A stretch of 64,000 nt of DNA, from the NCBI GenBank assembly GCA_900316795.1, contig ONEF01000005.1, positions 109,483 through 173,482 on the forward strand, given 5' to 3'. The position numbers were made by a program, and so were the translations under genes. This document shows, piece after piece, positions 44,226 to 50,514 of the stretch (positions are counted from its first letter, which is position 1; every line of letters begins with the position of its first letter). The notes below the pieces were generated by a model. That model saw only the letters and a program-made list of their open reading frames with translations, did no database searches and was not told the origin of the DNA. This DNA comes from an uncultured Bacteroidales bacterium (GTDB lineage: Bacteria > Bacteroidota > Bacteroidia > Bacteroidales > UBA932).

Positions 44226-45710
44226 ATGTCTTGGTACTTAAAACGCTCTTTAAGTTTAGGGCCCGTTCGTTTTAACCTTTCAAAAAGTGGTGTAGGTTAT
44301 TCTGTCGGAGTTAAAGGATTTCGAATAGGAGTTAAACCTAATGGCAAGAACTATGTTAGAGCTGGAAGAGATGGTTTCTTCTATTATGATGAATTTGGTA
44401 AAGGAACAAAAGGAGCGTTTGCTAATAACATACCTCACGCTTCAGATTATAGTGTTTTGACATCCGACTTAAAAACAACTTTCTATAAAAAAGCCTCTAC
44501 CTCTCAATTCACATCATCAAGAAAAGAGCTTCTTAAACAATTAACTAAGTCATATAAAAAAGTTCGGTTGGATTATGTTTCAGGAATAATATGTGGAATA
44601 TGTTCTATTGCCTTGTTTTTTTATAACAATAAGATAGGTGTCTCTGCACTTGTTTTGGGGATTGTAATTTTCTCTTTACTTTCTATTCTTGAAAGAAAAC
44701 AAAGGACGATTCTACTTTTCTATGATTTAGATGATGAGGGTTTTAGTTCTTTTAAGAAAACCATTGATGCATATAATCACATTGCCAATTGTGGTGAGTT
44801 GTTTTCTTATGTTAGTTCTACAAGTGTGTGTGGAACGCATATGTCAAAATTACACGCTGGTGCTGGCTCTGTTATTTCCACCTTTCCGGTCAAAGTTGGA
44901 GAAAGCAATCCACCATGGGTTAAAAGTAATATATCCATACCTTCTATAAAAGTAGGAGAACAACAAATTTTCTTTTTACCTGATGGCATATTTATTTATG
45001 ATAATGAAGGCGTCGCTATTGTAGATTATGATAAACTGAATTTGGAATATTCTGTTTTCACCTATTTAACCGAAGCACCTCCCAAAGATGCTATAATTGT
45101 TGGACATAGTTGGAGATATCCCAATAAAAATGGATTACCTGATAGACGTTTTGGAATTAATTATAGAATACCTGAATGTAGCTATGGTAATTTAAAAATA
45201 TCAACGGAAGATAGTCTTATCCTATATATTGCCACATCTAATCCCCAAGCTCCAAAGGATTTTGTGGAATCAATGAAAGAAATAATTGAGAGCAAAAAGG
45301 AGAACCTGTCGTTAAATAAAACGCTAAAGGAGAGTTTAGATACTGAAATTTCCCTGCCCTCACACTCATTTGAAATAATATATCCTAAAGGACACGATAG
45401 TATTTCAAATATGTTTATCAACGACTTAACAGACTCTAATATAAAAGCCGTTGTTGAGTGTTATCGTGAGTTCTATGACAGGGATGCTATTGCTAAAATA
45501 AAAGAGGGTATAAACAATCAATCCCTTCTTGCCGCAAGGGTTGTCAGTTATAACATCTTTATTATCCTTAATGTCACGAATGATATAGGTGTTGATAATA
45601 AAGAGAACCTATATTCAATCCTTCGGCAAATGGCTGATTATTTCAAACAAACAGAGATATTAAACAATCCAAGAAAGTATTCTGATTTCTTCTTTATGAA
45701 AGAAACATAA
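44226..45710 (+). CDS. DUF4236 domain protein with membrane segments
   Basis: A 494-residue protein. The first ~60 residues are a clear DUF4236 (LKRSLSLGPVRFNLSKSGVGYSVGVKGFRIGVKPNGKNYVRAGRDG). Two hydrophobic segments near 120-155 (IICGICSIALFFYN, VSALVLGIVIFSLLSIL) suggest a membrane hairpin. A long soluble C-terminal part follows, of beta character, with no family I recognise. DUF4236 proteins occur in phages, plasmids and genomic islands, with no established role. Last gene of the rightward three-gene run of the element. Confidence 0.8.
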   Translation: MSWYLKRSLSLGPVRFNLSKSGVGYSVGVKGFRIGVKPNGKNYVRAGRDGFFYYDEFGKGTKGAFANNIPHASDYSVLTSDLKTTFYKKASTSQFTSSRKELLKQLTKSYKKVRLDYVSGIICGICSIALFFYNNKIGVSALVLGIVIFSLLSILERKQRTILLFYDLDDEGFSSFKKTIDAYNHIANCGELFSYVSSTSVCGTHMSKLHAGAGSVISTFPVKVGESNPPWVKSNISIPSIKVGEQQIFFLPDGIFIYDNEGVAIVDYDKLNLEYSVFTYLTEAPPKDAIIVGHSWRYPNKNGLPDRRFGINYRIPECSYGNLKISTEDSLILYIATSNPQAPKDFVESMKEIIESKKENLSLNKTLKESLDTEISLPSHSFEIIYPKGHDSISNMFINDLTDSNIKAVVECYREFYDRDAIAKIKEGINNQSLLAARVVSYNIFIILNVTNDIGVDNKENLYSILRQMADYFKQTEILNNPRKYSDFFFMKET

Positions 45711-45821
45711 TAAAGCCTATAATAATTATGATTTTAACACAAAATCATAAGGTGATACATCTGTAGCGGGTGTGTCACCTCTTTTTTAATCTTAAACTGA
45801 TACATCTGAAGTATTGATACA

Positions 45822-46751
45822 TTACTCAAGTTTCTTCAGCAAGTCATTCCAATAATCGGAGCACTCTCCCTTGCTGATTTCCTCCATCATGGCCCTGTAG
45901 GGTTTCATCACATTCTTAATGCTGGTTCCACGTGGATATGCACCCCTTATTCGGGCTTCTACTTGCTGAAGGTTATAGTCACAATCCTTCAGGACAAGCA
46001 ACGTGGTATAGGACTTCCATTTTGTTGTGGAAATCGGCTGAGGTGGGGCTACCACATCGCAGAGAAAATCGTATATCGGATTGGCTTGGCTTTCCAAGAC
46101 AGAGGACAACTTGTTGTCGGGGATACATAGTGCCTGTCGGACTTGTTCCTTTGTGTTTAGGTTGAGTTCAAATCTACAGACACCATCAAACTGATTGGTT
46201 ATTCCATTGCTGTTAGCAAACTTTACATTATCTGATTTCTGCATCTCTTTTTCTTTGTTGTATATCGTAATTCGTTTCTTGCATCGGTTGGAGACAACAT
46301 TCTTTTCAACGATAAGGTTTCTATTGTGAAGCACCCTGCATACGTACATGTTATAATTGACTATGTGGCTTTGGATATAGGAGGTTAATTGCTCGGTATT
46401 GATACCCCTCACATCTTTGGTGACATCGGCTTTAACAACCTCAGCGGAGGACATAATCTCATCTATGTTCAGAGAGCAAAATCCCATTGCATTGATATTC
46501 TCGAAGCATTGCCTTATGGTATATTTGGAAATGAGTTTAGGGTAGTCAGAGCCGAGAATTTTTCCCGTGAATTCTATTGACACTTTACCGCTCACATAGT
46601 CCTTTTCAATGGTTAGGAGAAAGGGCTTTCGCTGACTGAATTTGAACGAGCAAATCTTGCCTTGCTTCTCTATCTTCTTGAAGCGAGACATATCGAGAAT
46701 GGTCATGTGCTCTGTCTCTGTAACTATCTTTATCTTGTCTAATGTTATCAC
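45822..46751 (-). CDS. Replication-initiator-like protein (Rep/phage gene II-X type)
   Basis: A 309-residue protein, apparently from GTG 46751. The pattern VVKADVTKDV (about 108-117), RITIYNKEKEM (about 164-174) and a later VCRFELNLN is reminiscent of rolling-circle initiators of the Rep_trans and filamentous-phage gene II/X groups. In those, a metal-binding Asp strand is followed by an I-Y-x-K-x-x-E strand and an R-x-E strand. No experimental-quality assignment is possible by eye, and the catalytic Tyr is not certain. It sits at the right end of the element beside a small NUMOD3-like gene. Confidence 0.6.
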   Translation of the reverse strand: MITLDKIKIVTETEHMTILDMSRFKKIEKQGKICSFKFSQRKPFLLTIEKDYVSGKVSIEFTGKILGSDYPKLISKYTIRQCFENINAMGFCSLNIDEIMSSAEVVKADVTKDVRGINTEQLTSYIQSHIVNYNMYVCRVLHNRNLIVEKNVVSNRCKKRITIYNKEKEMQKSDNVKFANSNGITNQFDGVCRFELNLNTKEQVRQALCIPDNKLSSVLESQANPIYDFLCDVVAPPQPISTTKWKSYTTLLVLKDCDYNLQQVEARIRGAYPRGTSIKNVMKPYRAMMEEISKGECSDYWNDLLKKLE

Positions 46752-46809
46752 TCATTGCTTTATTACTTGTATTATTTTTCATACAGATTACTCTTTGATA
46801 AGTAGTGAA

Positions 46810-46983
46810 TCATAGGGTTTCTCCTGAAGTCGGTTTGTTCGGAACGCTTTTCCAATAGTCAATCATACTTTGGGAGATATGTTGCTTATGGGTTTCACTC
46901 TTTTTCCTTCCTCGGTTCTTTAAGGACAGAAGTCTTTTCGTATCATCGCTCAATTGGCGGTATTGTCTTTTATATGCTGTCAT
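46810..46983 (-). CDS. 57-residue basic protein with a NUMOD3-like segment
   Basis: ATG 46983 to TGA 46810, directly upstream of the Rep-like gene in the same direction. The peptide is rich in Lys/Arg, and its middle (RGRKKSETHKQHISQSMIDYW) resembles the NUMOD3 DNA-binding repeat found in homing endonucleases and phage proteins. The stop overlaps an ATG of a 13-codon frame. It is likely a DNA-binding accessory or regulator of replication. The family resemblance is by eye only. Confidence 0.55.
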   Translation of the reverse strand: MTAYKRQYRQLSDDTKRLLSLKNRGRKKSETHKQHISQSMIDYWKSVPNKPTSGETL

Positions 46984-47050
46984 CGCTATCTGTTTTAATA
47001 TAAATAGTAGGCAAAGTGAAAAAAGTAGGGATAGTAGAATAAAAATTTTT

Positions 47051-47457
47051 CAGTCCCCAAGAAAAACCAACGGAAGCAACTGATGTATGCCTATTACGGC
47101 TACTTCCCGCCCAACAATCGTAAGGGGGATAACGCCAAATTTTGGAAAACGGATATGGGGGCTATAGGATATGAAAAACGGCTTTCTACTATGCTGAGGA
47201 TGGAATTTTGTCTGACATTAAGACACGTCTTTGAGAGAAGGGCATTTTCCCTGTTTTATTGTTGTCGGAACCTTCTGAAACCAACTATGGCAAAAATGTC
47301 GGGATTTCTTCAAGATTTGAGTTCAGGAAGCATATCCCGCAAGTCCCAAATCCTGTCAAGCCACGGTAGAATTTGGTTCAAGTCGGGGAATACTCTTTCA
47401 CCCTCCCAAACGCTTCGGATTTCCGGGGCGTTTTTCCTTTCCTCAAAAGCTCCTTGC
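47051..47457. other. Intergenic region without a recognisable gene
   Basis: Between the mobile element and the tandem repeat. A rightward open frame runs through it from 47083 into the repeats but has no family resemblance and depends on the repeats being open in every frame. A hairpin near 47408-47434 followed by TTTTT could end rightward transcripts. Otherwise I see nothing here. Confidence 0.5.
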
Positions 47458-47697
47458 TGTGTCCAACGTCCCGCTCAGTGTGTCGATAGCCACGTTTCGG
47501 GGCTTGAATGTGTCCAACGTCCCAATCTCTGTGTCGATAGCCACGTTTCGGGGCTTGAATGTGTCCAACGTCCCAATCACGTTTCGGGGCTTGAATGTGT
47601 CCAACGTCCCAATTCCTGTGTCGATAGCCACGTTTCGGGGCTTGAATGTGTCCAACGTCCCAATCTCTGTGCCGATAGCCACGTTTCTGGGCTTTAC
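47458..47697. repeat. Tandem repeat, 51-bp unit, five copies
   Basis: Units start at 47458, 47509, 47560, 47596 and 47647. All are 51 bp except the third, which lost 15 bp (36 bp). All lengths are multiples of three, and the minus strand translates as a repeated (I)GTLDTFKPRNVAIDTE peptide. Each unit carries GTCCAACGTCC, GTCGATAGCCACG and the short hairpin CCACGTTTCGGGG. It overlaps the stop of the RAYT gene by four bases. A single diverged relative lies at 49445-49485. Confidence 0.95.
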
Positions 47698-48566
47698 CGC
47701 TGAATGAAAGTGTCGAGGAGCATTAAAACTCTCTCCTGTTCTATGCCCGTTACTCTGGCCAGTTGCTTGGAGTCTGCGGAGAACCTGTATCTCAACTGGT
47801 TCAGCAGTTGGGCCAATTCCATCCCGTCAAGGTTTTTCAACGACGACTTATGGAAAACGGAGGTGCAGAGGTTAAGCATCGCTGAGAGAACAACTTGGTC
47901 TGAAAAGGTTGGAGCTGCTGTTTCAGAGGACTTTCTGATTCTTGAGGAGTTTTGCAGAAAATAGTTCATCCTGTTAGGGGTCCTGAAGATTTGCTCCACC
48001 AATTGGATTTTTACGTAGGACATAGGAGAAATGAAACCTCGTTCGTCCAGGATATAGTTTGGCGGAAGGGTAGTTTTGCTGTGCAGGGTTTTTCTTTGAA
48101 GCCTTATAGAAACAGAGCCGATCTGCACTCCTGTTTGAGCAGTCTTGTTGAAGAAGATGCTTCCGGTTCCCCAAGGGTATCCGCTTGGCTGCAGGCAAAT
48201 GTTAGCTGCAACACTGTTCATTTGAACATAGGCGATGGCCCTTTCCATAGACTCGTCTCTCCAGTCAAGCAGTTTGAAGTCCGCCTTGTTGTTCCGAAGA
48301 AGTTCTTTTGAGGAGTATTTGTGTGTAAAATACTTGGAATACAATAGTTTGAAGCGGTTGATGAACTCAGCGACCACGATTTCTGTTCCTCCTACAACAA
48401 AGTGCACGTGGTTGGACATCAGTATGAATGCCAGAATTTCCACAACAGGGATGCTTGCGGCCATGACTGCCACATAGTTCATTCCCACTTTGAAATCTTC
48501 TTCGTCTTTGAACCACAGCCTGTCCTTCAGGTGTTCAGTGGTTACCAGCCAGTAATCTTTCCTCAT
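47694..48566 (-). CDS. REP-associated tyrosine transposase (RAYT/TnpA_REP-like)
   Basis: A 290-residue protein with a Y1-type HUH nuclease domain: the metal-binding LMSNHVHFVV (H53, H55) and the catalytic Tyr in AIAYVQMNSVAANI (Y113), followed by the family G-Y-P-W-G-T-G-S. The C-terminal ~130 residues are helical with a helix-turn-helix-like end (LARVTGIEQERVLMLLDTFIQR), which distinguishes RAYTs from IS200 TnpA. RAYTs act on REP-type hairpin repeats. The gene lies between a 51-bp tandem repeat (3' side) and a 43-bp tandem repeat (5' leader). Confidence 0.9.
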   Translation of the reverse strand: MRKDYWLVTTEHLKDRLWFKDEEDFKVGMNYVAVMAASIPVVEILAFILMSNHVHFVVGGTEIVVAEFINRFKLLYSKYFTHKYSSKELLRNNKADFKLLDWRDESMERAIAYVQMNSVAANICLQPSGYPWGTGSIFFNKTAQTGVQIGSVSIRLQRKTLHSKTTLPPNYILDERGFISPMSYVKIQLVEQIFRTPNRMNYFLQNSSRIRKSSETAAPTFSDQVVLSAMLNLCTSVFHKSSLKNLDGMELAQLLNQLRYRFSADSKQLARVTGIEQERVLMLLDTFIQR

Positions 48567-48620
48567 ATCTCTCTCCCGTCAATTAAAGTTCCATGCGCAC
48601 ACTCACTCATCTTCTCCCCC

Positions 48621-48811
48621 CTTCATCGTACTATCTCCCTCTTCTTCAGTCCGTCTTCTCATCCTTCATCATACCGTCCGCCTCTTCTTCAGTCCGTCTT
48701 CTCATCCTTCATCGTACCGTCCGCCTCTTCTTCCGTCCGTCTTCTCACTCTTCATCGTACCGTCCGCCTCTTCTTCCGTCCGTGCTCTCACCCTTCATCG
48801 TTCCTTCTTCC
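48621..48811. repeat. 43-bp pyrimidine-rich tandem repeat in the RAYT leader
   Basis: Units start at 48621, 48664, 48707, 48750 and (partial) 48793, exactly 43 bp apart, each beginning CTTCATCGTACCGTCC and continuing CT-rich. The plus strand is nearly free of purine runs and the transcript strand is GA-rich. Each unit contains one ATG on the minus strand. 43 is not a multiple of three, so the array cannot encode a repeated peptide. Confidence 0.93.
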
Positions 48812-49248
48812 CTTCCATCCGTCGCCTTTCATTCAGTCCACACACTCAGCTCAAGCCTCTCCCCTTTTCTCTTCCGTAGCGGACCTTTTCCATCACATCT
48901 TTCAAAAATCCCCTTTCAAGGAACTCACATCTTTAACTTTCCTCCTTGCTGGCAGTTGCAAAGGTATAAAAGTTTCGGGAATGATATACTTGTTGGCTGC
49001 TGCCTTCTTTCTACCTTGACTCACATCCCAGTTTCCTATCGAGTTCAGTGGGATTTTCACAAAACTCTAACATATGACTCTTATTCTTAACATTCCTCAC
49101 ATCCCAGTTCCGCTGATTATTTAGACGGCAAAGTATATTGTTTTCTTCTTTTATCTTTATGTGATTACCTTTGCTGAAAGGTTTGATGTCCGGGTCGGTA
49201 TATTATAGCTGATGATTGTTGAATTCAGATTAATATAGGTGGCTTCAG
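48812..49248. other. Intergenic region with a leftward promoter
   Basis: No gene seen. A short direct repeat CTCACATCCCAGTT(T/C)C occurs near 49020 and 49098. The leftward promoter element is at 48959. Confidence 0.5.
48959..48966 (-). promoter_or_regulatory. Promoter -7 element for RAYT
   Basis: TACCTTTG on the minus strand, about 390 bases upstream of the RAYT start. The transcript would include the whole 43-bp repeat array as leader. Confidence 0.55.
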
Positions 49249-49425
49249 ATGAAGAGAATCAGGAAGAAATCGGTGATTGCCGCGGTCAAGGCTGTGGACC
49301 GGCAGTTGGAGATCGAGAAGTTCGGGAAGTTGATCTCCACCCGTCCTACACGCATAGCCAAGAGCAAGAAGAAGTACGACCGCAAGACGGCCAAGCGCCA
49401 GATGCGGCAGATCTTGGGGCATTGA
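49249..49425 (+). CDS. Small basic protein, unknown function
   Basis: 58 residues from ATG 49249 to TGA 49425. It is very rich in Lys/Arg (MKRIRKKSVIAAVKAVDRQ at the start, RIAKSKKKYDRKTAKRQMRQ near the end), predicted helical and without signal peptide. The GC-rich codon use fits the chromosome, not the nearby element. It is perhaps nucleic-acid binding, ribosome- or nucleoid-associated by composition only. It stands alone between the RAYT region and the glycosyltransferase gene, followed by an inverted repeat. Confidence 0.65.
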   Translation: MKRIRKKSVIAAVKAVDRQLEIEKFGKLISTRPTRIAKSKKKYDRKTAKRQMRQILGH

Positions 49426-49444
49426 CTTTCAGATATGGCGGATG

Positions 49445-49485
49445 AGCATGGCTAACGTCCTGGAGTCTGTGTCGATAGCCATGCT
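49445..49485. repeat. Inverted repeat related to the 51-bp tandem units
   Basis: AGCATGGCTA (49445-49454) is perfectly complementary to TAGCCATGCT (49476-49485) around 21 bases. The loop and arms share AACGTCC and TCTGTGTCGATAGCCA with the units at 47458-47697, so this looks like a solo, hairpin-forming member of the same family. Confidence 0.8.
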
Positions 49486-49558
49486 GAGGCTGCTCTGTTT
49501 TGACGGGCTTGGATCTGGGGGAGTTTGATGATTTCTTGGCAGTGGACTTCATCTTTGT

Positions 49559-49566
49559 TATCTTTG
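49559..49566 (+). promoter_or_regulatory. Promoter -7 element of the glycosyltransferase gene
   Basis: TATCTTTG, an exact TAnnTTTG match, 23 bases before the ATG at 49590. It excludes the longer upstream frame. Confidence 0.6.
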
Positions 49567-49589
49567 AATGTTTTTTTCTGAAGTCCGTT

Positions 49590-50507
49590 ATGAAGACACT
49601 TACGGTTTTTACTCCGGCATACAACAGGGCCCATACGATAGTGAGGACTTACGAGAGCCTGCTCCGGCAGACTTGCAAGGATTTCGAGTGGCTGGTGGTG
49701 GATGACGGATCTTCTGACAACACTCGTGAACTTGTGGAAGGTTGGGCTTATGAAGGCAAGATTCCGATCCATTACATTTATCAGCAGAACCAGGGCATGC
49801 ACGGTGCGCACAACACCGCTTATGCCAATATTTCCACGGAACTCAACGTCTGCATAGATTCCGATGACTACATGCCGGATGATGCGGTGGAAAAGATAGT
49901 GTCTTTCTGGAAGGATAATTATCGCGATGAAGACAAGGACCGCATTGCGGGTATCATCGGGCTGGATGCTGACACTTCCGGCAAGGTGATCGGAAAGGAG
50001 TTTCCTCAGGGTCTGAAGGAAACCACGCTTAGGGACTACTATGAGGTTCTTGGTGGCATCGGTGACAAGAAGCTTGTTTACAGGACGGACGTCGTTAAGA
50101 AATATCCTCCTTATCCTTTGTTCGAGGGGGAGCGGTATGTGGGGCTGGCCTTGCTCTACAATATGATTGATGAGGACTACAAGCTGCTGGTTTGCAATCA
50201 GGTAATGGTGAATGTGGACTATCAGCCGGAGGGTTCCTCGTTCAGCATGTGGAAGCAGTACTGGAACAATCCTAAAGGTTTTGCCCATTGCCGCAAGTTT
50301 GATATGCAGCATGCCAGGAGCCTCAAACGGCGTTTCCAGCTCAATGTTCACTATGTGAACCACTCCATACGTTCACGGAACGGAAAATTTTTGAAAGAAT
50401 CGCCGAAAAAACTCTTGACATTACTTGCGATCCCGTTCGGATGTGGGCTTTATCTTATAAATCGCCATAAGGTGAAAACCGGAGCTAAATTTAAGATATC
50501 TAAATAG
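49590..50507 (+). CDS. Family 2 glycosyltransferase
   Basis: A 305-residue GT-A enzyme. TVFTPAYNRAHTI begins the nucleotide-binding fold, VVDDGSSDNT and the metal-binding DSDDYM (about 90-95) are present, and a basic C-terminus rich in Arg/Lys and aromatic residues may touch the membrane. The family transfers sugars from nucleotide donors to surface polysaccharides. There is no cluster of other polysaccharide genes nearby. The metH gene follows by 7 bases, which suggests shared transcription but not shared function. Confidence 0.92.
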   Translation: MKTLTVFTPAYNRAHTIVRTYESLLRQTCKDFEWLVVDDGSSDNTRELVEGWAYEGKIPIHYIYQQNQGMHGAHNTAYANISTELNVCIDSDDYMPDDAVEKIVSFWKDNYRDEDKDRIAGIIGLDADTSGKVIGKEFPQGLKETTLRDYYEVLGGIGDKKLVYRTDVVKKYPPYPLFEGERYVGLALLYNMIDEDYKLLVCNQVMVNVDYQPEGSSFSMWKQYWNNPKGFAHCRKFDMQHARSLKRRFQLNVHYVNHSIRSRNGKFLKESPKKLLTLLAIPFGCGLYLINRHKVKTGAKFKISK

Positions 50508-50514
50508 TTATAGT

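Larger units (their letters stand above)
41017..47050. mobile_element. Small integrative element beside tRNA-His (boundaries approximate)
   Basis: From the tRNA-His terminator to about 47.05 kb the DNA becomes visibly AT-rich. It encodes only mobile or unknown functions: a large serine recombinase, a small serine resolvase, a Rep-like protein, a DUF4236 protein and several short genes. The recombinase points at the tRNA and its frame runs into it. No second copy of the tRNA-His 3' end was found, and the right end is placed by the change of composition and loss of coding, so it could be off by a few hundred bases. There is no relaxase, capsid or Zot-like gene, so it is not an obvious conjugative element or inovirus. 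Confidence 0.65.

Noticed and set aside
43509..46983. Inovirus-like prophage reading of the element
   Set aside because: A gene II-like Rep alone is not enough: there is no Zot/gene I ATPase, no small hydrophobic coat protein series and no adsorption protein.
40899..47050. Tandem copy of the tRNA-His 3' end as a classical attachment repeat
   Set aside because: I searched the right side for the T-arm and acceptor sequence and found no second copy. Serine recombinases often use only a short core.
47458..47697. Possible CRISPR array
   Set aside because: The units are contiguous and near-identical along their entire length with no unique spacers, and no cas genes are nearby.
47083..47703. Rightward 206-codon open frame running into the repeats
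   Set aside because: The repeat is open in several frames because its unit is a multiple of three, the unique part resembles no family, and the RAYT gene on the other strand accounts for the locus better.
48402..49090. Two overlapping Ser/Pro-rich rightward open frames
   Set aside because: They are low-complexity translations of the 43-bp pyrimidine-rich repeat, whose length is not a multiple of three.
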